Shown in pieces: positions 50,874 through 57,555 of a stretch of DNA of 64,000 bases. The notes under the pieces were generated by a model. The model worked only from the letters and a program-made list of their open reading frames with translations, was not told the DNA's origin and ran no database searches. Origin of the DNA: Halapricum desulfuricans (GTDB lineage: Archaea > Halobacteriota > Halobacteria > Halobacteriales > Haloarculaceae); contig NZ_CP064791.1 of assembly GCF_017094465.1 (NCBI RefSeq), positions 1,054,001-1,118,000 on the forward strand, given 5' to 3'. Position 1 is the stretch's first letter. Every line of letters begins with the position of its first letter. The position numbers and the translations under genes are program-made.

Positions 50874-50966
50874 TCAGCGACGGCGCCGACGGCAGTTGCG
50901 ATCGATACGACGACGGTGGTATCGCTGTTCGATGAGCGCGGCTCGGAGGGCCAGTGCCTGGTACAT
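50874..50966 (-). CDS. 30-codon Arg-rich ORF in the tRNA-like cluster
   Basis: The ORF runs from ATG 50966 to TGA 50874 and encodes a short helix-forming start (MYQALALRAALIEQRYHRRR) with a strongly basic end (NCRRRRR). It follows the second tRNA-like fold and the GC hairpin by about ten bases. The bases right after the stop contain GGTTCAATCC, a T-loop-like sequence. No strong Shine-Dalgarno is visible. It may be a real micro-protein, part of a longer frame, or chance. Confidence 0.3.
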   Translation of the reverse strand: MYQALALRAALIEQRYHRRRIDRNCRRRRR

Positions 50967-50975
50967 GCTATCAAC

Positions 50976-51046
50976 GGGGGTGTACCCCCAGACCCCGAGC
51001 GGGAGTCGAACCCGCGTGCCGGGTCGCCGGCACGTCCATCCGGGGC
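50976..51046 (-). ncRNA. tRNA-like fold 1 (acceptor stem, 7-bp hairpin, T-arm) with an adjoining GC hairpin
   Basis: Read on the minus strand, GCCCCGG (51046-51040) pairs with TCGGGGT (50998-50992) as a 7-bp acceptor-like stem with two G-U ends. Next comes a 7-bp hairpin GTGCCGG-CGAC-CCGGCAC (51033-51016), then a normal T-arm GCGGG-TTCGACT-CCCGC (51015-50999) whose loop fits the TTCRANY consensus. D- and anticodon arms are absent; the hairpin looks like a class II variable arm. No CCA is encoded (the base after the stem is C, then TG). Two bases later is a GGGGGT/ACCCCC hairpin at 50989-50976. It lies 15 nt after the 98-codon ORF. Confidence 0.45.
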
Positions 51047-51060
51047 AGTCGACGGTCCGA

Positions 51061-51357
51061 TCACGCCGCCGTCTCGACGCGGTCGACGCCCATGACGCCG
51101 AAGCCGTCGGCGAGCGTCTTTCGAACGACCTGCTCGTCGTCAGCGGGAGCGGCGACCGCAACGTCGACGACGGCCGTGACCTGGATGTCAGTCGCACGCG
51201 GCTGCACGTCAGTTACGTCCCGGATCGTCACCGCGTCGACGCCCGCAACGTCGCGGAGGACCGTCTCGACGCTCTGCTGGAGATCACCGCCCGCTTCGCG
51301 GGTGACCCAGAGCGTGACTGTCGCCGTCACGTCGGTGTGTCTGGCTTGCACTGCCAT
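51061..51357 (-). CDS. 98-residue protein between two tRNA-like folds, unknown family
   Basis: An open frame from ATG 51357 to TGA 51061, encoding a protein with an alternating strand/helix pattern: TDVTATVTLWVTRE, a helix DLQQSVETVLRDVAG, DAVTIRDVTDVQ, DIQVTAVVDVAVAA, and a final helix DEQVVRKTLADGFGVMG. This resembles a beta-alpha-beta-beta-alpha-beta ferredoxin-like fold, but I do not recognise the family. There is no signal peptide and no metal or catalytic motif. The start codon begins two bases after the first unpaired base of tRNA-like fold 2 and has no Shine-Dalgarno sequence; the same frame upstream meets a stop at 51445. Codon use fits the host. The neat position between the two folds is the reason to regard it as real. 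Confidence 0.55.
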   Translation of the reverse strand: MAVQARHTDVTATVTLWVTREAGGDLQQSVETVLRDVAGVDAVTIRDVTDVQPRATDIQVTAVVDVAVAAPADDEQVVRKTLADGFGVMGVDRVETAA

Positions 51358-51359
51358 AG

Positions 51360-51406
51360 GCCGGCGGCCGGGATCGAACCGACGAATCGCGCCTTCGCGC
51401 GCCGGG
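51360..51406 (-). ncRNA. tRNA-like fold 2 (acceptor stem, short hairpin, T-arm)
   Basis: On the minus strand CCGGCG (51405-51400) pairs with CGCCGG (51366-51361) as a 6-bp acceptor-like stem. It is followed by a CGCG-AAGG-CGCG hairpin (51399-51388), linker ATTC, and a T-arm GTCGG-TTCGATC-CCGGC (51383-51367) whose loop fits the TTCRANY consensus. The 98-codon ORF starts three bases after the stem's last base. As in fold 1, no D- or anticodon arm can be drawn and no second half was found nearby. Confidence 0.4.
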
Positions 51407-51583
51407 TGCTGCGGCTGGTCGACAGTGATACCTCTCGTACCGCGTCAGTGAGGCCGACTCCCGACCGGATACGGCTGTGGTCAGGGCCAGATACGCCGAT
51501 CGCGAGTCGACCGACTCCGAGGCGATATCGACGGCGGAAAACGGGACGTGTCCACGCCGGTCGTGGCCAGTCGCCCGCCGTCG

Positions 51584-51600
51584 GGCACCCGACGGGTGCC
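51584..51600. repeat. 17-bp near-perfect palindrome
   Basis: GGCACCCG and CGGGTGCC are exact inverted arms around a single base. It lies 18 bp after the 52-codon ORF on the minus strand and could be a terminator-like or processing hairpin. Apart from it, the stretch 51407-51617 shows no ORF with a recognisable start. Confidence 0.5.
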
Positions 51601-51617
51601 GATCCCCTCGAAGTGGG

Positions 51618-51776
51618 TTACGCGGCGAGGCTGGCTGCGAACCGGGTGGACCAGCGATCCAGAACCGGACCGACATCCCCCTCGCCGCGGATCGACGGGG
51701 CCGGAATCAACCCCTCGATCGCGGCCGTGCCGTCGCTACACACAACGGCCGGCGACGGAGAGCGGATGTCGGTCAT
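51618..51776 (-). CDS. 52-residue small protein, first ORF of the tRNA-like cluster
   Basis: The start at ATG 51776 (MTDIRSPSPAVV) has an AGGTGATCC sequence just upstream, one of the best Shine-Dalgarno matches in the window. It also fits a TATA box centred at 51820 with a leader of about 17 nt. An ATG nine codons upstream lies too near the TATA box. The protein is acidic, with one Cys and a helical end (LDRWSTRFAASLAA). No family was recognised. It may be the promoter-proximal gene of a short transcript reaching the 98-codon ORF. Confidence 0.5.
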   Translation of the reverse strand: MTDIRSPSPAVVCSDGTAAIEGLIPAPSIRGEGDVGPVLDRWSTRFAASLAA

Positions 51777-51814
51777 CTGGATCACCTGATCGCTGTACTC
51801 CATCCTGTGACGGG

Positions 51815-51824
51815 AAATATATTA
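51815..51824 (-). promoter_or_regulatory. TATA box of the small-ORF/tRNA-like cluster
   Basis: Minus-strand TAATATATTT is the most AT-rich stretch here and directs transcription towards the 52-codon ORF. It lies between that ORF and the end of the XPB helicase gene. Confidence 0.5.
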
Positions 51825-51893
51825 GTTCTTTTGCACTATTGAAAACCACTCACATGGGGGTTCATACCACGGGGCAGTCGACTCACGGGATCG

Positions 51894-53735
51894 TCAGGAC
51901 GAGTCGGGATCGTCTGATTCCGGAGCGTCGGACTCGACGGCCTGTGCTGACTGCTCGGTTACTGTGACACCCTTCTCGGCGAGATGGCGGATCCGCTGGC
52001 GGGCGAAATCCTCCTCGCGCGAGCCTCGCGTCGCGAGGACGTACATCCTGGCCCGCCCGTCCGGGCGCATCGTCCGGCCGGCGCGCTGGGAACTCTGTCG
52101 GCGCGACCCGCCGAGTCCCGAGGCGACGATCGCGATTTCGGCGTTCGGTAGGTCAATCCCCTCGTCGCCGACCCTGGAGACGATCAGCGTATCCCGCTGT
52201 CCGGACCGGAACGCCTCGAACAGTTCCGATCGGCGTGCGTGGCGGGTCTCGCCGCTGACGAACGGGGCCTCAAGCGCCGCCGAAAGCGCCCGGCCCTGAT
52301 CGAGGTAGTCGACGAAGACCAGCGCCTGCTGGCCCTCGTGCTGGCGGAGCAGCTGACGCGCCTCCTCGATTTTGGCCGGGTTCGTCGCGGCCAGCTGGCG
52401 GCGTTCGTGGCCCTGCGCGCTGACGTACTCGTTGCGCGCGGTCTCGTCGGCCCAGGGGAGATACCGGATCTCGACGGTCGGCTCGGCGACGAACCCGGCA
52501 TCGAACAGCGCGTCCCAGTCGGTACCGATCGGGGGGCCGATCAGCGTGAATATCTCCTCCTCGCGGTCGTCCTCCCGGACGGGCGAGGCTGATAGTCCCA
52601 GCCGGTGGCGGCTCTGGAGATCGGTGCTGCGGCGGAACACGTCGCTGGGTACGTGATGGACCTCGTCGTAGACGATCAGTCCCCATTCGCGATCATCGAA
52701 AATGTGGCGGTGGCGGTCCATCCCGGCGGTCTGGTAGGTCGCGATCGTCACCGGTCGGACCTGCTTCTGTCCGCCGTGATATTCGCCGATCTGGTCGTCG
52801 GTGAGCGTCGTCTGACTCAACAGTTCCTCGCGCCACTGGGTCGCCAGTTCCCGGCCGGGCACGAGGATCAGCGTCTCGCCTTCGATGCGCGAGAGGATGC
52901 CCATCGCAGCGACGGTCTTGCCGCTGCCCGGCGGCCCGACGAGCACGCCGGATCGGCGTTCGAGGAACGACTCGACCCACTCGTGTTGGTACGGTCGCAA
53001 CTCGGGGTGGAGATCGACCGGCAGCGGCTCACCGGTATCGAGGTCGCGTCGATCGACGACGGGATAACCGGCCTCGTAGAGCGTCCGCTTGACCGTCGCG
53101 ACCGACTCCTCGGCGACCCAGCTCTCGGTGTCGGAGAGCTCGGCCCGGAGCTGGCCCGCTTCGAGCTTCTGTCTGGCGACGTTACCCATCAGGTCCGCAC
53201 TGGCGGCTTCCAGGACGACGTAGCCGTCCTCGTGGGTCCGGAGCGTGAACTGGTGGGCCCGCTCCCACTGATCTTCGATCCACGCTTCGAGGTCGGGTTC
53301 GCGGTCGGGCAGCACGTCCCGCACCGTCCCGAGCAGGGCATCGACGTCGTCGTAGGGGGCCTGCCAGATGTCGGCCGGCTGGATCTCGTAGAGGTATCCC
53401 TCCGATCCGGTCGTGTCGATCAGGCGGGCGAACTGCGAGAGTTGGGCGCGCGTGAACTGCCGGGGCTGGTCGACGACCAGCTGGCGACGATCGGGGAAGA
53501 CGACGATCCGCTCGCGGTCGGTCATCCGTGACCACTCCTCGGGATAATACACGATCGGGTCCGAGGAGACGTCCTGTCGCAGCAGGGGGCCGTCCTCGAC
53601 CAGCGCATCGAGGGCATCAGTTGCCTCGTCGTGGTCGAGGTCACGCTGTTGAGCGTAGCGGGTCGCCGTCACGACCGGCTGGCCGATCGCTTCGAGCGCG
53701 TCGTAGAACGTTTCCGCAGTCGGCTCGGGAGTCAC
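51894..53735 (-). CDS. rad25: XPB/Rad25-type DNA helicase
   Basis: A 613-residue SF2 helicase of the archaeal XPB family, acting in DNA opening for repair or transcription. About 240 N-terminal residues comprise the DNA-damage-recognition-like region. The ATPase core follows: motif Q/I YQHEWVESFLERRSGVLVGPPGSGKTVAAMG, motif II VYDEVHH (DEVH variant), motif III LGLSASP, motif V LIVSRVGDEGIDLP and motif VI SSQRAGRTMRP. The C-terminus is acidic. The start is ATG 53735, divergent from the DUF357 gene. Confidence 0.93.
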   Translation of the reverse strand: MTPEPTAETFYDALEAIGQPVVTATRYAQQRDLDHDEATDALDALVEDGPLLRQDVSSDPIVYYPEEWSRMTDRERIVVFPDRRQLVVDQPRQFTRAQLSQFARLIDTTGSEGYLYEIQPADIWQAPYDDVDALLGTVRDVLPDREPDLEAWIEDQWERAHQFTLRTHEDGYVVLEAASADLMGNVARQKLEAGQLRAELSDTESWVAEESVATVKRTLYEAGYPVVDRRDLDTGEPLPVDLHPELRPYQHEWVESFLERRSGVLVGPPGSGKTVAAMGILSRIEGETLILVPGRELATQWREELLSQTTLTDDQIGEYHGGQKQVRPVTIATYQTAGMDRHRHIFDDREWGLIVYDEVHHVPSDVFRRSTDLQSRHRLGLSASPVREDDREEEIFTLIGPPIGTDWDALFDAGFVAEPTVEIRYLPWADETARNEYVSAQGHERRQLAATNPAKIEEARQLLRQHEGQQALVFVDYLDQGRALSAALEAPFVSGETRHARRSELFEAFRSGQRDTLIVSRVGDEGIDLPNAEIAIVASGLGGSRRQSSQRAGRTMRPDGRARMYVLATRGSREEDFARQRIRHLAEKGVTVTEQSAQAVESDAPESDDPDSS

Positions 53736-53849
53736 TGCCCCTCCTAGTCGAGTCGGCTACAAACGGTTTGCGGGACGTACCGAACCGTCGTTGCGGCCGT
53801 AGCGAGCCGAACCGTCACGCTCAGGCACGCGGAGGCCGACGTATTCGCT

Positions 53850-54131
53850 ATGGCGGACATCGTCGAGAAGACTGATCGCTACGAGGGATTGCTCAGCGAG
53901 GCGCTCGCCGAAGCGACGGTTGCACCGCCCGAAGACACACCTCTCGAAACGGCGGCAGCCGAGTATCTGGAGATGGCCCGCTCGTATCTCGAAGACGGGC
54001 GTCATTTCCGACAGCAGGACGACCTCGTCAACGCGCTGGCGGCCTTCTCCTACGGACACGCCTGGCTCGATGCCGGTGCCCGGATGGGCCTGTTCGAGGT
54101 CCCGACGGAGGGTCACCTTTTTACGGTTTGA
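53850..54131 (+). CDS. DUF357 family protein
   Basis: A 93-residue helical protein of the archaeal DUF357 family, recognised by EMARSYLEDGRHFRQQDDLVNALAAFSYGHAWLDAGARMGLF, a helical hairpin with conserved Tyr/Asp and a buried His. Its function is not known. It is divergent from the XPB gene with about 115 bp between start codons. tfb follows 161 bp downstream. Confidence 0.88.
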   Translation: MADIVEKTDRYEGLLSEALAEATVAPPEDTPLETAAAEYLEMARSYLEDGRHFRQQDDLVNALAAFSYGHAWLDAGARMGLFEVPTEGHLFTV

Positions 54132-54191
54132 ATCTCTGTGGGTCTCCCTCTCATGGATGGTAACCGTAGGTAATAAATACTAAAGATGGTG

Positions 54192-54223
54192 GGTATATAA
54201 AGACAGACAAAAGATTTATATAC
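54192..54223 (+). promoter_or_regulatory. Two TATA boxes of the tfb promoter
   Basis: GGTATATAAAG (54192-54202) and TTTATATAC (54215-54223) lie in an AT-rich stretch from 54160 to 54240. Predicted transcription starts are near 54223 and 54242, giving a leader of 50-70 nt, which is long for a haloarchaeal gene. Confidence 0.55.
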
Positions 54224-54237
54224 TTTTCTCACTAACT

Positions 54238-54300
54238 ATGGGTCAAGAGGGCGACGGTCCCCGAACCACGCAGTTTCGCCCTTTCGATCATCATGAGTGA
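54238..54300 (+). CDS. 20-codon upstream ORF overlapping the tfb start
   Basis: ATG at 54238 opens MGQEGDGPRTTQFRPFDHHE and stops with TGA at 54298-54300, so it overlaps the tfb ATG (54293) by eight bases in another frame. Its ATG lies at or just after the predicted transcription start. Translation of it would compete with or feed ribosomes to tfb. No protein family can be named. Confidence 0.35.
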   Translation: MGQEGDGPRTTQFRPFDHHE

Positions 54301-55273
54301 GACAACAACACGAGCAACAACTGGCGAACACGAGCGAACGGCCGAACGAGCGGAGGCACCGGCAGCCGAACAGGAGGTCTGTCCGGAGTGTGGCGGCCCG
54401 CTCGTAACCGACGAGGAGCGCGGCGAGACGGTCTGTGACGACTGCGGACTCGTCGTCGAGGAAGACGAGATCGACCACGGACCGGAGTGGCGCGCGTTCG
54501 ATGCCGGCGAGAAGGATCAGAAGTCCCGTGTCGGAGCGCCGACGACGACAATGATGCACGACAGAGGACTGTCGACCAACATCGGCTGGCAGAACAAGGA
54601 CGCCTACGGCAACTCCCTGTCGTCGAGCCAGCGCGAGAAGATGCAGCGACTCCGCACCTGGAACGAGCGGTTCCGCACGCGCGACAGCAAAGAGCGCAAC
54701 CTCAAACAGGCGCTGGGCGAGATCGATCGGATGGCCTCCGCGCTTGGCCTGCCCGAGAACGTCCGCGAGACTGCAAGCGTCATCTACCGGCGCGCGCTAC
54801 AGGAGGACCTGTTGCCCGGCCGGTCGATCGAGGGCGTCGCGACGGCCGCGCTGTACGCCGCCGCCCGGCAGGCGAGCGTCCCCCGTAGCCTCGACGAGAT
54901 GACGACCGTCTCCCGCGTGGACAAGATGGAATTGACTCGGACGTACCGATACATCGTTCGGGAACTGGACCTGGAGATCAAGCCGGCCGAGCCCGAGAGT
55001 TACGTCCCCCGATTCGTCTCGGATCTCGATCTCTCCGACGAGGTCGAACGGACCGCCCGGCGGCTGCTCGAGGCGGCTCGCGAAGCGGGACAGCTCAGCG
55101 GCAAGAGTCCCGTCGGGCTCGCCGCCGCTGCGATCTACGCCGCGGCCCTGCTGAGCAACGAGCGCGTCACGCAAAGCGAGGTCAGCGAGGTCGCGGACAT
55201 CTCCGAGGTCACGATCCGCAACCGCTACAAGGAACTGCTGGAGTCCGATGGCGTGCGGGGCCTTTCCGCCTGA
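54293..55273 (+). CDS. tfb: Transcription initiation factor TFB (TFIIB homologue)
   Basis: A 326-residue general transcription factor that joins TBP and RNA polymerase at the promoter. The N-terminal zinc ribbon is CPECGGPLVTDEERGETVCDDCG. The B-finger/reader follows (PEWRAFDAGEKDQKSRVGAPTT), and two cyclin folds span about residues 115-215 and 220-315. The second has the helix-turn-helix that reads the BRE (VTQSEVSEVADISEVTIRNRYKELLE). Haloarchaea keep several TFBs for different gene sets; which one this is cannot be told. An overlapping upstream ORF may affect its translation. Confidence 0.96.
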   Translation: MSETTTRATTGEHERTAERAEAPAAEQEVCPECGGPLVTDEERGETVCDDCGLVVEEDEIDHGPEWRAFDAGEKDQKSRVGAPTTTMMHDRGLSTNIGWQNKDAYGNSLSSSQREKMQRLRTWNERFRTRDSKERNLKQALGEIDRMASALGLPENVRETASVIYRRALQEDLLPGRSIEGVATAALYAAARQASVPRSLDEMTTVSRVDKMELTRTYRYIVRELDLEIKPAEPESYVPRFVSDLDLSDEVERTARRLLEAAREAGQLSGKSPVGLAAAAIYAAALLSNERVTQSEVSEVADISEVTIRNRYKELLESDGVRGLSA

Positions 55274-55401
55274 TCGGACACGCGCTGTTGTTGTCAATCT
55301 TCCCGGGCGAGCGCGACTCTGTCGCTGTACTGCCGGCTGTGATATTTTAAAAATCCGATATATGCACTCGTCGAACAGCGTTGCCACCGGACGGCAGCCG
55401 A

Positions 55402-56604
55402 TCACCGGCTCCCGTCCATCGAGAGCGACTCGTCGGCCGACCCTGGCGAGGGTTGGCGACGGACGTTGCCCCCTTCTTTGATGATATTCAGTGCCGTCAG
55501 CAGGTCTGACCGGGTGAGCAGGCCGACGAACTCCCCCTCGTCGTAGACCAGCAGTCGCCCGATGCTGTTGCGCTGGAGGCGTTCCATCGCATCCATCGCG
55601 CTCGCGGTCGGCTCGACCGTCTCCAGGTCGGTCGTCATCACCTCCCCAACTCGGTAGGCATCACGTTCGACCTCGCGGACCGCACGCGCGTCTTCGAGCG
55701 TGACTAGCCCGACGATCTCACCGTTACGCACGACGGGAAAGCCCGTGTGGCGTTCCCGGAACATCTGCTCGATCAACTCGGCGACGCTGGCGTCGGCAGC
55801 GACGGTCTGCACGCGATCGGCCGGGGTCATAATGTCTCGGACCTCAAAGCCTTCAAACGCGGCTTTCATCATCGTCTGCTGGGCCTCACCTGAGGCGCCG
55901 ATGTAGATGAAGAAGGCGATTGCGACCAAAAAGAGGCTGCCGGGACCGAACAGACCGAACAGCCCCAACAGGAGCGCAAACGCCTTACCGACCTCCGCGG
56001 CAATCTTGGTGGCCCGGGCGTAGCCGCGATTGCGGGCCAGCAGCGCTCGCAGGACGCGGCCACCGTCCATCGGAAAGCCCGGCAACATATTGAACACGGC
56101 CAGCGCGACGTTCAACAGTGCCAAATACCCCAGCAGGAACTTCCCGGACGCGAACACGACACCACTGCCACTGGGAGTCAGGAGAAACCCGACGTACGAG
56201 AGGACGCCGAGGGCGACGCTCACGACAGGGCCAGCCAGCGCGATCACCAGTTCGTGTCGCCAGTCTTCGGGCATCTCGTCGAGCTGGGCGATCCCCCCGA
56301 ACAGCCACAGCGTGATCGACGAGATCGGATAGCCATACCGGATCGCGACCAGCGAGTGGCCCAGTTCGTGTAACACGACACCGACGAACAGCCCCGTCGC
56401 GGCCGCTAACCCGAGCACCCACCTGATTGCGCCGGCTTCGAGCGGGCCGACCGGCAACCCGGCTCCCCACACGTCGTTCAGCACGGTGACCGTCTGACCG
56501 ATTTGCACGCCGATGATCCAGGCGAAAAGCGGCAGCACGATCAAGAAAGTGAGATCCAGCTGAATCGGGATCCCGAACGCGCTGCCGATCCGAAAGCGTG
56601 GCAT
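55402..56604 (-). CDS. Site-2 protease family (M50) metalloprotease with two CBS domains
   Basis: A 400-residue intramembrane protease. The zinc motif HELGH lies in GLFVGVVLHELGHSLVAIRYG and the third ligand in LAVFNMLPGFPMDGGRVLRALL. About six helices span residues 15-235. A CBS pair follows (VRDIMTPADRVQTVAADASVAELIEQM, RHTGFPVVRNGEIVGLVTLEDA; then VGEVMTTDLETVEP and GRLLVYDEGEFVGLLTRSDLL), which often binds AMP/ATP. It would cleave membrane-bound regulators or help membrane quality control. Start 56604 (MPRFRIGSAFG) is the usual one; 12 open codons precede it. It lies 52 bp downstream of grpE, in the same direction. Confidence 0.92.
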   Translation of the reverse strand: MPRFRIGSAFGIPIQLDLTFLIVLPLFAWIIGVQIGQTVTVLNDVWGAGLPVGPLEAGAIRWVLGLAAATGLFVGVVLHELGHSLVAIRYGYPISSITLWLFGGIAQLDEMPEDWRHELVIALAGPVVSVALGVLSYVGFLLTPSGSGVVFASGKFLLGYLALLNVALAVFNMLPGFPMDGGRVLRALLARNRGYARATKIAAEVGKAFALLLGLFGLFGPGSLFLVAIAFFIYIGASGEAQQTMMKAAFEGFEVRDIMTPADRVQTVAADASVAELIEQMFRERHTGFPVVRNGEIVGLVTLEDARAVREVERDAYRVGEVMTTDLETVEPTASAMDAMERLQRNSIGRLLVYDEGEFVGLLTRSDLLTALNIIKEGGNVRRQPSPGSADESLSMDGSR

Positions 56605-56656
56605 ACCTGCCTGTAGTCGGGGAGTCACCTTAAGCCCCACCGACGGCGGTCAGCGA

Positions 56657-57343
56657 TCACTCGTCGCTGACGGCGACCTGAGCGGTGCGGATGACCTTGT
56701 CGGCCATCTCGTAGCCCGGCCGATGGACCTCAGCGATCGTCCCCTCGGGTTGGTCGCTGTCCATCCGGACTAACACTTCGTGGCGCTCGGGATCGACCTC
56801 GTCGCCGGGATCGGGTTCGATCGGTTCGACGTTCTCGTCCTCGAGGACGCGGTCGAACTGGCCGAGCGTCGTCTCGATCCCGTCCCGGATGTCGGTGTCC
56901 TCGTCCTGTTCGAGTGCGCGCTGCAGGTTGTCCCGGACGTCGAGCAAACGCGTGACCAGATCCTCTGTCGCGCGCGCTTTCTCCTGCTCCCGACGCTTTT
57001 GCATCCGCTTTTTGTAGTTCTCGAAGTCCGCCTGCTTGCGTTTGAGGCGCGATTGCAGTGACTCGACCTCCTCCTCGTAGTCGTCGAGTTCCGCCTCGAG
57101 CGCCTCGACCTCGAACCGCAGCGTCGCGATCTCGTCGGCGATCTCGGCGGAGTCGCTCGATTCGACGTGATCGAGCAATTCCTCGGCGACGTCGAGCTCA
57201 CCGTCGTCAGGCTGTGCGGACTCGTCCGCGGCCGTCTCCTCGTCGGGGGCATCCTCGGCTGGTTCTCCGGTGTCAGTCGCCGACTGTGTCACGTCGCTCT
57301 CCTCGGCCGTCTCCTCCTCGGACATGCCCTCCTGGTCGGTCAT
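56657..57343 (-). CDS. grpE: GrpE, nucleotide-exchange factor of DnaK
   Basis: A 228-residue GrpE. The acidic N-terminal 75 residues are low in complexity. A long coiled coil (RFEVEALEAELDDYEEEVESLQSRLKRKQADFENYKKRMQKRREQEK) and the four-helix/beta-wing part follow, with the signature VLVRMDSDQPEGTIAEVHRPGYEMADKVIRTAQVAV at the end. It releases ADP from DnaK. The start at 57343 (MTDQEGMSEE) sits about 26 nt after a TATA-like box, so the mRNA is leaderless; the open frame to 57688 is not protein-like. No dnaK or dnaJ is in the window, although they are adjacent in many haloarchaea. Confidence 0.95.
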   Translation of the reverse strand: MTDQEGMSEEETAEESDVTQSATDTGEPAEDAPDEETAADESAQPDDGELDVAEELLDHVESSDSAEIADEIATLRFEVEALEAELDDYEEEVESLQSRLKRKQADFENYKKRMQKRREQEKARATEDLVTRLLDVRDNLQRALEQDEDTDIRDGIETTLGQFDRVLEDENVEPIEPDPGDEVDPERHEVLVRMDSDQPEGTIAEVHRPGYEMADKVIRTAQVAVSDE

Positions 57344-57357
57344 GTGCGGACAAAGCC

Positions 57358-57465
57358 GATACGGCGATAAAAGAGTTGATACTGCTTGTGCCGGTCGCCC
57401 CGTGTGATACGGATTATCGTAACGACTCACCACCCCGACCGCCCCATATCGGGCGGTCGATACGG
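57358..57465. promoter_or_regulatory. grpE/MFS divergent control region with strong inverted repeat
   Basis: Minus-strand CTTTTATCG (57365-57373) is the grpE TATA box. A 9-bp perfect inverted repeat, CGACCGCCC with GGGCGGTCG, occupies 57436-57459 with a six-base centre. GATACGG occurs three times in the same orientation, at 57358, 57406 and 57459, spaced 48 and 53 bp. Such spacing suggests repeated binding of one factor on one face of the DNA. Confidence 0.5.
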
Positions 57466-57555
57466 AAGGGGCGTACACCAGTCCGTATGCCAGACGAACG
57501 TGTCGGGCGGCAGTCGGAAGACTCAATTGGCTCACTGAGAGGGGTGGAAATATAG

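Noticed and set aside
51061-51357. Integron-like cassette (small ORF with attC-type hairpins)
   Set aside because: No GTTRRRY core sites at the hairpin edges, no integrase in the window, and the two folds differ in sequence.
50935-51420. Complete tRNA gene (including split or intron-containing forms) around the tRNA-like folds
   Set aside because: No D-arm or anticodon arm with matching acceptor halves was found within about 100 bases of either T-arm, and the space between is an open frame; a distant split partner cannot be excluded by eye.
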